Source: Rhizobiaceae bacterium (GTDB lineage Bacteria > Pseudomonadota > Alphaproteobacteria > Rhizobiales > Rhizobiaceae). Taken from it: DNA of 12,680 nt. The notes under the pieces are model-generated. The model was not told the origin of the DNA. It searched no databases and was given only the letters and a program-made list of their open reading frames with translations. Position numbers and translations under genes: made by a program. Positions 4,202 to 11,663 of this stretch are shown here, piece after piece. Location of the stretch: NCBI GenBank assembly GCA_913776675.1, contig CAJYRE010000589.1, forward strand, positions 1-12,680, written 5' to 3'. Numbering within the stretch: position 1 is the first letter of the stretch; each line of letters begins with the position of its first letter.

Positions 4202-5760
4202 TGAGCGTGACGGTTTTTGTACCCCGTGATGCTGCGGCACTTGCTGTTGGTGCCGATAAAGTGGCAGCGACTATTGAGCGCGAAGCCAAAGAACGTAATA
4301 TCGATGTCAAAATCGTCCGCAATGGTTCGCGTGGCCTGTTGTGGCTGGAAGTGCTGGTGGAAGTGCGCACCGAGCATGGTCGGATTGCCTATGGTCCGGT
4401 GACACCATCGGATGTGGCGGGCCTGTTTGATGCCAGCTTTCTCACAGGCGCAGCGCATCCGCTCTGTCATGGGCTGACAAGTGAAATTCCTTATCTGAAG
4501 AATCAGACGCGCCTGACCTTTTCGCGTTGCGGCATTACCGATCCGCTCTCCCTTGACGATTATCGGCATTACAAGGGATTGACCGGGCTGACCAAAGCCA
4601 TCGCCATGACGCCTGCGGATATTGTCAAGCAGGTCACCGATAGCGGCTTGCGTGGTCGTGGCGGCGCTGGTTTTCCCACCGGCATCAAGTGGAAGACGGT
4701 GGGTGACGCCAAGGCCGATCAGAAATACATCGTCTGCAATGCCGATGAAGGCGATAGTGGCACCTTTGCTGACCGTATGATCATGGAAGGCGACCCCTTC
4801 GTGTTGATCGAGGGCATGGCCATTGCTGCCATCGCAGTCGGGGCCACCAAGGGGTATATCTATACCCGCTCGGAATATCCGCATGCCATAGCCACCATGC
4901 GAGACGCTATCGAGATTGCCCGCAAGGAAGGCATATTGGGGGCTTCCGTGCTGGGTTCCACTTACGCGTTCGATATGGAAGTGCGTGAAGGCGCTGGTGC
5001 TTATGTGTGTGGCGAGGAAACCTCGTTGCTCAACAGCCTGGAAGGCAAGCGCGGCGTGGTGCGCGCCAAGCCGCCGCTTCCAGCCCTGGAAGGTCTGTTT
5101 GGCAAGCCAACAGTGGTCAACAACGTGATGTCACTGGCGTCTGTGCCGGTGATCATGGATCGGGGTGCGCAATTCTACCGTGATTTCGGCGTTGGCCGCT
5201 CGCATGGCACCATTCCGATCCAGTTGGCAGGCAATCTCAAGCACGGTGGGCTGTATGAAACAGCCTTTGGTGTGACCTTGGGCGAGTTGATCAACAACAT
5301 CGGCGGTGGCACCATTTCAGGCCGTCCGGTCAAGGCCGTGCAGGTCGGTGGGCCGCTTGGGGCTTATTTCCCGGCATCACTGTTCGACACCGTGTTTGAT
5401 TATGAAGCCTTTACCGCGGCTGGCGGCTTGATTGGCCATGCGGGCGTGGTGGTGTTTGACGACAGCGCCGATATGCTGAAACAGGCCCGGTTTGCCATGG
5501 AATTCTGCGCTGTGGAAAGCTGCGGCAAGTGCACGCCCTGCCGCATTGGCTCCACCCGTGGCGTGGAAACGGTGGATCGGATTGCTAAGGGGATTGAGCC
5601 GGAGAAGAATAAGGCTCTGCTCGAAGACCTGTGCAACACCATGAAATTTGGATCGCTGTGTGCGCTGGGTGGTTTCACGCCCTATCCGGTTATGAGTGCG
5701 CTGACGCACTTCCCTGATGATTTTGCGCCCACTGCCCCTCTTATTGAAGCTGCGGAGTAA
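4201..5760 (+). CDS. fdsB: NAD-dependent formate dehydrogenase beta subunit (NuoF-like)
   Basis: This 519-residue flavoprotein is the FMN- and NAD-binding subunit of the soluble formate dehydrogenase. Residues 1 to about 100 form a thioredoxin-like domain without the cysteine ligands of NuoE, as usual for FdsB. The NuoF core follows: the FMN-binding GRGGAGFP (152-159), NADEGD for NAD/FMN contact, GAGAYVCGEETS (264-275), an SLBB region (AGNLKHGGLYE onward), and the C-terminal [4Fe-4S] site Cys441-x2-Cys444-x2-Cys447-x39-Cys487. All known ligands are present. It overlaps fdsG by one base and ends 5 bp before fdsA. Electrons from formate arrive through the FdsA cluster chain and reduce NAD+ here. 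A hydrogenase diaphorase (HoxF) is less likely because the fused N-terminal domain lacks cysteines and the neighbour is FdsA. Confidence 0.95.
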   Translation: MSVTVFVPRDAAALAVGADKVAATIEREAKERNIDVKIVRNGSRGLLWLEVLVEVRTEHGRIAYGPVTPSDVAGLFDASFLTGAAHPLCHGLTSEIPYLKNQTRLTFSRCGITDPLSLDDYRHYKGLTGLTKAIAMTPADIVKQVTDSGLRGRGGAGFPTGIKWKTVGDAKADQKYIVCNADEGDSGTFADRMIMEGDPFVLIEGMAIAAIAVGATKGYIYTRSEYPHAIATMRDAIEIARKEGILGASVLGSTYAFDMEVREGAGAYVCGEETSLLNSLEGKRGVVRAKPPLPALEGLFGKPTVVNNVMSLASVPVIMDRGAQFYRDFGVGRSHGTIPIQLAGNLKHGGLYETAFGVTLGELINNIGGGTISGRPVKAVQVGGPLGAYFPASLFDTVFDYEAFTAAGGLIGHAGVVVFDDSADMLKQARFAMEFCAVESCGKCTPCRIGSTRGVETVDRIAKGIEPEKNKALLEDLCNTMKFGSLCALGGFTPYPVMSALTHFPDDFAPTAPLIEAAE

Positions 5761-5765
5761 CACTC

Positions 5766-8645
5766 ATGTCGCTCATTCACGAAATTGACTATGGCACACC
5801 TGCTTCCAAGTCCACCGAGATGGTCACGCTGACCATTGATGGTCGCGAAGTGACGGTGCCTGCGGGCACTTCGATCATGCGGGCTTCCATGGAGGCGGGC
5901 ATTCAGGTGCCAAAGCTGTGCGCCACCGATATGGTGGATGCCTTTGGCTCCTGTCGGCTCTGTCTGGTGGAGGTCGAGGGCCGCAATGGTACTCCGGCCT
6001 CCTGCACCACGCCCTGCGCGCCCGGCATTGTGGTGCATACCCAGACGGAACGGCTAAAGCAGATCCGCAAAGGGGTGATGGAGCTGTATATCTCCGACCA
6101 CCCGCTCGACTGTCTGACCTGCGCCGCCAATGGCGATTGCGAATTGCAGGACATGGCAGGCGCGGTGGGCCTGCGTGATGTACGCTATGGCTATGAGGGG
6201 GACAATCACGTCAAGGCGCGGGCTGGTGGCGATGTGAATGCCCGCTACATGCCGAAGGATGAGAGCAATCCGTACTTCACTTATGATCCGTCCAAATGCA
6301 TTGTCTGTTCGCGCTGCGTGCGGGCTTGCGAAGAAGTGCAGGGAACGTTTGCGCTGACCATTGAAGGTCGCGGCTTTGATAGCCGTGTTTCGCCCGGTGC
6401 CCATGAGGCGTTTCTGGAGTCGGAATGCGTGTCTTGCGGTGCTTGCGTGCAGGCCTGTCCTACCGCGACACTGACGGAAAAGTCGGTGATTGCCATTGGC
6501 CAGCCGGAGCATTCGGCGGTGACCACCTGCGCCTATTGCGGCGTTGGCTGTTCGTTCAAGGCCGAAATGCGCGGTGAAGAACTCGTACGCATGGTGCCAT
6601 GGAAAGATGGCAAGGCCAATCGCGGCCATTCCTGTGTCAAGGGTCGGTTCGCCTATGGTTACGCCAGCCACAAGGACCGGATTCTCAACCCGATGATCCG
6701 CGAAAAGATCAGCGACCCATGGCGCGAAGTGAGCTGGGACGAGGCCTTTGCTTATGTGGCCTCCGAGTTCAAGCGGCTGCAATATCAGTATGGCCGCGAT
6801 TCCATTGGCGGCATCACCTCATCTCGTTGCACTAATGAAGAAACCTATCTGGTGCAAAAGCTGATCCGCGCTGGCTTTGGCAATAACAATGTCGATACCT
6901 GTGCCCGCGTTTGCCATTCGCCCACCGGCTACGGTCTGGGGCAGGCGTTTGGTACGTCGGCAGGCACACAGGATTTTGACAGCGTTGAACAGTCCGACGT
7001 GGTGGTGGTGATTGGTGCCAACCCCACAGACGGCCATCCAGTGTTTGGCTCGCGGCTGAAAAAGCGGCTGCGCAAGGGTGCGAAATTGATTGTCATCGAT
7101 CCGCGCCGGATTGATCTGGTCAAGACCCCGCATGTGAAGGCGGCTTACCATCTGCCGCTGAAGCCCGGCACCAATGTGGCGGTGATGACGGCCATTGCCC
7201 ATGTGATTGTGACTGAGGGTCTCGCCAATGAAGCGTTTATCCGTGAACGCTGTGATTGGTCGGAGTTTGAAGATTGGGCGGCCTTTGTGGCTGATCCGCA
7301 GCACAGCCCGGAAGAAACTGAAAAATTCACGGGCGTTCCGGCTGCCGATCTGCGGGGCGCGGCCCGGCTTTATGCCACCGGCGGCAATGGCGCGATCTAT
7401 TATGGTCTGGGTGTGACCGAGCACAGCCAAGGCTCCACCACCGTCATGGCGATTGCCAATCTGGCGATGGTCACGGGCAATATTGGTCGCCCCGGCGTCG
7501 GCGTGAACCCGCTGCGTGGCCAGAACAACGTGCAGGGTTCGTGCGATATGGGCTCGTTCCCGCACGAGCTTCCCGGCTATCGGCATATTTCTGACGATGC
7601 CACCCGCGACACCTTTGAAAAGCTCTGGGGCGTGACGCTCAACAATGAGCCGGGTCTGCGCATTCCCAACATGCTGGATGCGGCGGTGGAAGGCACGTTC
7701 AAGGGGCTGTATATTCAAGGTGAGGATATTCTTCAGTCTGACCCCGACACCAAGCATGTGTCGGCGGGCCTTGCCGCCATGGAATGCGTGGTGGTGCATG
7801 ATCTCTTCCTCAATGAGACAGCCAATTACGCCCATGTGTTCTTGCCCGGCTCGACCTTCCTGGAAAAGGATGGCACGTTTACCAATGCCGAGCGCCGCAT
7901 CAACCGCGTGCGCAAGGTGATGACGCCGAAGAATGGCTATGCCGACTGGGAAGTGACCCAGAAAATGGCGCAGGCCATGGGGCTCAAGTGGAATTACACC
8001 CACCCATCGCAGATCATGGATGAGATTGCCGCCACCACGCCAAGCTTTGCTGGTGTCTCCTACGACTATCTGGAGCAGAATGGCTCGGTGCAATGGCCCT
8101 GCAATGAAAAGCATCCGCATGGATCGCCGATCATGCACACAGATGGCTTTGTGCGCGGCAAGGGTAAGTTTATCCGCACAGAATATGTGGCAACCGATGA
8201 GCGGACAGGGCCTCGCTTCCCGCTCTTGCTCACCACGGGCCGTATCCTGTCGCAATATAATGTCGGTGCCCAGACCCGCCGGACTGAAAACACTGTCTGG
8301 CACGCGGAAGATCGGCTGGAAATTCATCCGCATGATGCCGAACAACGCGGCATCAAGGATGGGGACTGGATCAAGCTTGCCAGCCGTTCTGGTGATACAT
8401 CCTTGCGGGCGCTGATCACCGATCGTGTGGCTCCGGGCGTGGTATATACCACCTTCCACCACCCCGATACGCAGGCCAATGTGATCACCACAGACTTTTC
8501 CGACTGGGCCACCAATTGCCCGGAATACAAGGTGACGGCGGTGCAGGTGTCTCCATCCAATGGCCCAACCGAATGGCAGAAGGATTACGAGGAATTGTCG
8601 CGTCAATCTCGCCGGATCGCGGGCAAAATGGAAGCGGCGGAGTGA
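5766..8645 (+). CDS. fdsA: NAD-dependent formate dehydrogenase alpha subunit, Mo-bisPGD catalytic
   Basis: This 959-residue subunit oxidises formate to CO2 at a molybdenum bis-pyranopterin centre in the cytoplasm. In order it shows a plant-type [2Fe-2S] domain (Cys52, 63, 66, 80), a NuoG-type His-Cys cluster (His112, Cys116, 119, 125), two ferredoxin-type [4Fe-4S] sets (Cys178/181/184/188 and Cys221/224/227/231), and the molybdopterin oxidoreductase part starting with a fourth [4Fe-4S] site (Cys255, 258, 262, 290) and the conserved Lys292. The Mo ligand is Cys383 in ARVCHSP with the catalytic partner His384, so this is a Cys enzyme, not a selenocysteine enzyme. The C-terminal molydopterin dinucleotide-binding domain has TTGRILSQYNVG. 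No twin-arginine signal is present. The start has GGAG at 5754-5757. Length and cluster set match R. capsulatus FdsA. Confidence 0.97.
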   Translation: MSLIHEIDYGTPASKSTEMVTLTIDGREVTVPAGTSIMRASMEAGIQVPKLCATDMVDAFGSCRLCLVEVEGRNGTPASCTTPCAPGIVVHTQTERLKQIRKGVMELYISDHPLDCLTCAANGDCELQDMAGAVGLRDVRYGYEGDNHVKARAGGDVNARYMPKDESNPYFTYDPSKCIVCSRCVRACEEVQGTFALTIEGRGFDSRVSPGAHEAFLESECVSCGACVQACPTATLTEKSVIAIGQPEHSAVTTCAYCGVGCSFKAEMRGEELVRMVPWKDGKANRGHSCVKGRFAYGYASHKDRILNPMIREKISDPWREVSWDEAFAYVASEFKRLQYQYGRDSIGGITSSRCTNEETYLVQKLIRAGFGNNNVDTCARVCHSPTGYGLGQAFGTSAGTQDFDSVEQSDVVVVIGANPTDGHPVFGSRLKKRLRKGAKLIVIDPRRIDLVKTPHVKAAYHLPLKPGTNVAVMTAIAHVIVTEGLANEAFIRERCDWSEFEDWAAFVADPQHSPEETEKFTGVPAADLRGAARLYATGGNGAIYYGLGVTEHSQGSTTVMAIANLAMVTGNIGRPGVGVNPLRGQNNVQGSCDMGSFPHELPGYRHISDDATRDTFEKLWGVTLNNEPGLRIPNMLDAAVEGTFKGLYIQGEDILQSDPDTKHVSAGLAAMECVVVHDLFLNETANYAHVFLPGSTFLEKDGTFTNAERRINRVRKVMTPKNGYADWEVTQKMAQAMGLKWNYTHPSQIMDEIAATTPSFAGVSYDYLEQNGSVQWPCNEKHPHGSPIMHTDGFVRGKGKFIRTEYVATDERTGPRFPLLLTTGRILSQYNVGAQTRRTENTVWHAEDRLEIHPHDAEQRGIKDGDWIKLASRSGDTSLRALITDRVAPGVVYTTFHHPDTQANVITTDFSDWATNCPEYKVTAVQVSPSNGPTEWQKDYEELSRQSRRIAGKMEAAE

Positions 8646-8674
8646 ATCATGGTGGATGTGCTGCGGGAGTACCG

Positions 8675-9502
8675 ATGATCAAGCCAGACCGCACCTCCAT
8701 TGTTTCTGAACTGCAATATCAGGGCGGGGGCCTGCATCAGGCAACCCGCACTGTTCCCGAAGAAGTGCCCATTGCTTTCTCTTACGGCGGTTCCACCCAT
8801 GCTGTGATGATGGCAACCCCGGCAGACCTTGAGGATTTTGCCATCGGCTTTTCGTTGGCCGAGGGGATTATCGCCGATGTCACGGATGTGCTTGCTGTCG
8901 AGCCATGGAAGGCTGGAGATGGAATTGATGTGCAGGTGACTCTGCGGGATGCCGAGGCCGAAGCCTTGAGGGTGCGCCGTCGCCGCATGGTCGGGCCTGT
9001 GGGGTGTGGTCTTTGCGGTATTGAATCCATCGAGCAAGCCAGTCGGGTGGTGCCCAGTGTTGTGGATGTGCATTTGCAGCTCGAGCCTTCCGATATTCAG
9101 GCTGCTGTTGAAGCATTAACCCTTCAGCAAGACCTCAATCGACAAACGCATGCGGTGCATGGGGCCGGTTTTTTCATTCCCGGCGAAGGATTGCTGGCAG
9201 TGCGCGAAGATGTTGGCCGCCACAATGCGCTGGATAAGCTTGCGGGCGCGGTGTTGCGCGCCGGGCGGCGGGGTGATGAGGGGGCGGTGGTGGTCACCAG
9301 CCGGCTTTCTGTCGAGATGGTGCAAAAGGCAGCCGCGTTAGGTTGTCCGGTTCTGATTGCCATTTCGGGTCCCACGGCCTTGGCGATTCGCACGGCAGAG
9401 ACGGCGGGCATGACGCTGATTGGCATTGCGCGCGGCCAGGATTTTGAAATTTTTACCCGAACAGATCGATTGAAGACCGGAGCATCAAGCCATGTCGCAT
9501 GA
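8675..9502 (+). CDS. fdhD: Formate dehydrogenase cofactor sulfurtransferase FdhD/FdsC
   Basis: This 275-residue protein is an FdhD-family chaperone, called FdsC in fds operons. FdhD proteins bind bis-MGD and take sulfur from an IscS-type cysteine desulfurase to give the sulfurated cofactor that formate dehydrogenase needs. The family pattern is clear: DFAIGFSLAEGI, the two-cysteine motif GCGLCG (Cys111, Cys114), FSLAEG earlier, REDVGRHNALDKL (177-189), and TSRLSVEMVQKAA to ISGPTALAI. The ATG at 8675 is chosen because GGGAG (8665-8669) lies 5 bp upstream and the resulting length is normal; the frame is open further upstream inside fdsA but has no site there. It follows fdsA by 29 bp and overlaps fdsD by 11 bp. 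Confidence 0.93.
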   Translation: MIKPDRTSIVSELQYQGGGLHQATRTVPEEVPIAFSYGGSTHAVMMATPADLEDFAIGFSLAEGIIADVTDVLAVEPWKAGDGIDVQVTLRDAEAEALRVRRRRMVGPVGCGLCGIESIEQASRVVPSVVDVHLQLEPSDIQAAVEALTLQQDLNRQTHAVHGAGFFIPGEGLLAVREDVGRHNALDKLAGAVLRAGRRGDEGAVVVTSRLSVEMVQKAAALGCPVLIAISGPTALAIRTAETAGMTLIGIARGQDFEIFTRTDRLKTGASSHVA

Positions 9503-9764
9503 TCATATCACTGAGAAACTGGTCCGCATGGCCAATCAGATTGCCACTTTTTTCAAGTCGCAAGCCGAAAACGAGCAAGTGTCGGGCATTGCCAACCACA
9601 TCAACAAATTTTGGGAGCCACGGATGCGAAAGCAGTTTTTCCAATTGCTTGATGCGGGCGAAAATGGTTTTGACCCTTTGGTGGTTGCGGCTGCAAAATC
9701 GATTCAACGACCCGAGGACCAGTCTGCCAAAGCTTTTGGGCTTTCCGGAGAGGTTCGGAGCTGA
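9492..9764 (+). CDS. fdsD: Formate dehydrogenase delta subunit
   Basis: This 90-residue protein matches the FdsD family of small accessory subunits: KLVRMANQIATFF, an acidic stretch, then GIANHINKFWEPRMRKQF and FDPLVVAAAKSI. In R. capsulatus FdsD is part of the (FdsABGD)2 complex and is needed for activity; its exact role in assembly is less clear. It has no cofactor motif, no signal and no membrane helix. The ATG at 9492 lies inside the end of fdhD (11-bp overlap), which points to translational coupling; GACCGGAG at 9475-9482 is a usable binding site. It is the last enzyme gene, and no terminator separates it from the transporter gene. Confidence 0.92.
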   Translation: MSHDHITEKLVRMANQIATFFKSQAENEQVSGIANHINKFWEPRMRKQFFQLLDAGENGFDPLVVAAAKSIQRPEDQSAKAFGLSGEVRS

Positions 9765-9832
9765 CTGTACTTAAGCAAGCGGGATCGTTTGAAATGTTGG
9801 TTCATTGCCAAAAATATTAAAAATACAATATT

Positions 9833-9838
9833 AGGAGG
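9833..9838 (+). promoter_or_regulatory. Strong ribosome binding site of the MFS gene
   Basis: AGGAGG lies 7 bp before the ATG at 9846 and decides that start over the in-frame TTG at 9789, which has no binding site. The 80-bp gap between fdsD and this gene is AT-rich at its end and has no hairpin, so the gene may be read with the fds operon; a weak promoter of its own (TTGAAA at 9789-9794) cannot be excluded. Confidence 0.75.
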
Positions 9839-9845
9839 GAAGCAA

Positions 9846-11504
9846 ATGGCAGTCACGAGTGCGCCGGGAGTGAGTGCGCCATCAACTGCCGGTCTTTTAG
9901 ATCGGGAACGCATTATTGCCCAGCCGGGCTTCAATCGGTGGCTTGTGCCGCCAGCCGCTCTGGCCATTCATCTGTGCATCGGCATGGCCTATGGTTTCAG
10001 CGTTTTCTGGCTGCCTCTGAGTAAGGCGCTGGGCGCAAATGTGCCTGCAAGCTGCACAACGATGACACTGCTGGATGCGCTGACCACGACCAGTTGTAAC
10101 TGGCGTGTGGCAGATCTGGGTTGGATCTATACCCTTTTCTTCGTTCTTCTTGGCTGTTCCGCCGCTCTTTGGGGCGGCTGGCTGGAGCGGGTTGGTCCGC
10201 GGCGAGCAGGATTTGTCTCGGCCTGTTGCTGGTGTGGCGGCATTGTCATCGCATCAATCGGGGTCATGACCCATCAACTGTGGTTGATGTGGTTGGGTGC
10301 GGGTGTCATTGGCGGAATAGGCCTTGGTCTTGGCTATATCTCGCCGGTTTCCACCCTGATCAAATGGTTCCCGGATCGCCGGGGTATGGCAACCGGCATG
10401 GCCATTATGGGCTTTGGTGGCGGTGCCATGATTGGTGCGCCACTGGCCAATATTCTGATGACCTATTTTCGTGTCGAAAATACGGTCGGTGTCTGGCAGA
10501 CGTTTCTGGTGATGGCGGCCATCTATTTCGTCTTCATGATGGGCGGTGCGTTTAGCTATCGCATTCCTCCAGCTGGCTGGCGTCCAGAGGGCTGGGTTCC
10601 GCCTGTTGCCAAAAGCAGCATGATTACCCACCGCCATGTTCATTTGCGTGACGCCCATAAAACCCCGCAATTCTGGCTGATTTGGGCTGTTCTCTGTCTG
10701 AACGTGTCGGCTGGGATTGGTGTGCTTGGGGTTGCCTCGCCCATGCTTCAGGAAATTTTTGCCGGTTCACTGATTGGTCAGCCCGGTCTTTCCTTCTCGC
10801 AGCTGGATGCAGGCCAGAAGGCGCAGATTGCCGCCATTGCTGCTGGTTTCACCGGGCTGATGTCCTTGTTCAACATTGGTGGGCGTTTCTTCTGGGCCTC
10901 CATGTCCGATCGTCTCGGACGCAAGAACACCTATTATTGCTTCTTCCTGCTGGGCATTGTGCTGTATGCGCTGACACCAACTTTGGCTGCTCTCGGCTCC
11001 AAGGCGCTGTTTGTGCTGGCTCTGGGCGTGATTTTGTCCATGTATGGCGGTGGCTTTGCCACGGTGCCGGCCTATCTGGCCGATATTTTTGGCACGCAAT
11101 TCGTGGGTGCTATCCATGGACGCCTGCTGACGGCCTGGGCTACAGCCGGTATTCTGGGGCCAACCGTGGTCAATTACATTCGTGAAGCGCAAATCTCAGC
11201 CGGTGTGGTTCCGGGTCCAGACCTTTACAGCGGCACAATGTACATTCTCTCTGGCATGCTTTTGCTGGGGCTGATTGCCAATTTCTTCGTCAAGCCTTTG
11301 TCGGATAAATGGTTTATGTCTGATGCAGAGGTGGCCGAGCTTCAGGCCAAATCGGCCACGGCCAGCGGCGGCCCAACCGGCTCCTTCGGGATTGGTACGG
11401 GTGGTTTCGATGTCAAGGCGGCATTGGCATGGTCTCTTGTCGGAATTCCACTGTTGTGGGGAGTTTGGAAGACACTGCAAAGTACGCTTGTGCTGTTTGG
11501 CTAA
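9846..11504 (+). CDS. OFA-family MFS transporter (oxalate/formate type) with fused C-terminal helix
   Basis: This 552-residue inner-membrane protein belongs to the oxalate/formate antiporter (OFA) branch of the major facilitator superfamily. Twelve helices are expected between about residues 33 and 485: the first is PPAALAIHLCIGMAYGFSVF, a loop with Cys70 and Cys84 follows, and the MFS loop signatures appear as ERVGPRR (114-120) and, in the second half, SDRLGRKN. OxlT itself has 418 residues, so this protein is clearly longer. After a Ser/Gly/Thr-rich linker the last 31 residues (LAWSLVGIPLLWGVWKTLQ) form an extra helix that resembles the separate small subunit found beside other OFA transporters. 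Position after fdsD and the lack of oxalate genes (frc, oxc) suggest formate import or exchange. Cargo is not shown by sequence. A rho-independent terminator follows 18 bp later. Confidence 0.88.
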   Translation: MAVTSAPGVSAPSTAGLLDRERIIAQPGFNRWLVPPAALAIHLCIGMAYGFSVFWLPLSKALGANVPASCTTMTLLDALTTTSCNWRVADLGWIYTLFFVLLGCSAALWGGWLERVGPRRAGFVSACCWCGGIVIASIGVMTHQLWLMWLGAGVIGGIGLGLGYISPVSTLIKWFPDRRGMATGMAIMGFGGGAMIGAPLANILMTYFRVENTVGVWQTFLVMAAIYFVFMMGGAFSYRIPPAGWRPEGWVPPVAKSSMITHRHVHLRDAHKTPQFWLIWAVLCLNVSAGIGVLGVASPMLQEIFAGSLIGQPGLSFSQLDAGQKAQIAAIAAGFTGLMSLFNIGGRFFWASMSDRLGRKNTYYCFFLLGIVLYALTPTLAALGSKALFVLALGVILSMYGGGFATVPAYLADIFGTQFVGAIHGRLLTAWATAGILGPTVVNYIREAQISAGVVPGPDLYSGTMYILSGMLLLGLIANFFVKPLSDKWFMSDAEVAELQAKSATASGGPTGSFGIGTGGFDVKAALAWSLVGIPLLWGVWKTLQSTLVLFG

Positions 11505-11522
11505 CTCTTGAATGAGACTGAT

Positions 11523-11551
11523 AAAAGGGGCGGCTTGGCTGCCCCTTTTTT
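11523..11551 (+). terminator. Rho-independent terminator of the fds-MFS block
   Basis: AAAAGGGGC (11523-11531) pairs with GCCCCTTTT (11541-11549), with three more inner pairs including one G-T, and the T run covers 11546-11551. It lies 18 bp after the MFS stop and closes the formate block. Confidence 0.9.
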
Positions 11552-11552
11552 G

Positions 11553-11571
11553 TTGTCACGGACAATGTGAC
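11553..11571. promoter_or_regulatory. Overlapping palindromes upstream of the aldo-keto reductase gene
   Basis: TTGTC-ACG-GACAA (11553-11565) overlaps GTCAC-N7-GTGAC (11555-11571), and ATGTGAC (11565-11571) is repeated inverted as GTCACAT at 11603-11609. The nested symmetry lies about 95 bp upstream of the next start. An operator is possible, but no regulator gene or clear promoter hexamers support it. Confidence 0.25.
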
Positions 11572-11663
11572 CGCTGGGCGTCTTGAAACACGGTGAATGT
11601 GCGTCACATCTTGGGTTTATCAGTTCTTCGCTATCCTGCTTTCATCACCGGGAGTTTCACATC

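Noticed and set aside
3674..4884. Minus-strand open frames across fdsG and the start of fdsB
   Set aside because: Both overlap confirmed Fe-S and FMN motifs on the + strand and show no family features of their own.
6819..8606. Long open frame of 595 codons on the minus strand across fdsA
   Set aside because: It mirrors the fdsA reading frame, whose strong third-position GC bias keeps the opposite strand open; its translation is rich in His/Arg/Gly with no domain pattern, while fdsA is unmistakable.
3725..8645. Respiratory complex I genes nuoE, nuoF, nuoG
   Set aside because: The large subunit carries the formate dehydrogenase Mo site ARVCHSP, and fdhD and fdsD follow; no other nuo genes are present.
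8516..8674. Upstream extension of fdhD into fdsA
   Set aside because: The extra residues do not look like FdhD, whereas ATG 8675 has a GGGAG site 5 bp upstream and gives a normal length.
9789..9845. TTG start giving the transporter 19 extra residues
   Set aside because: No ribosome site before it, while AGGAGG stands 7 bp before ATG 9846.
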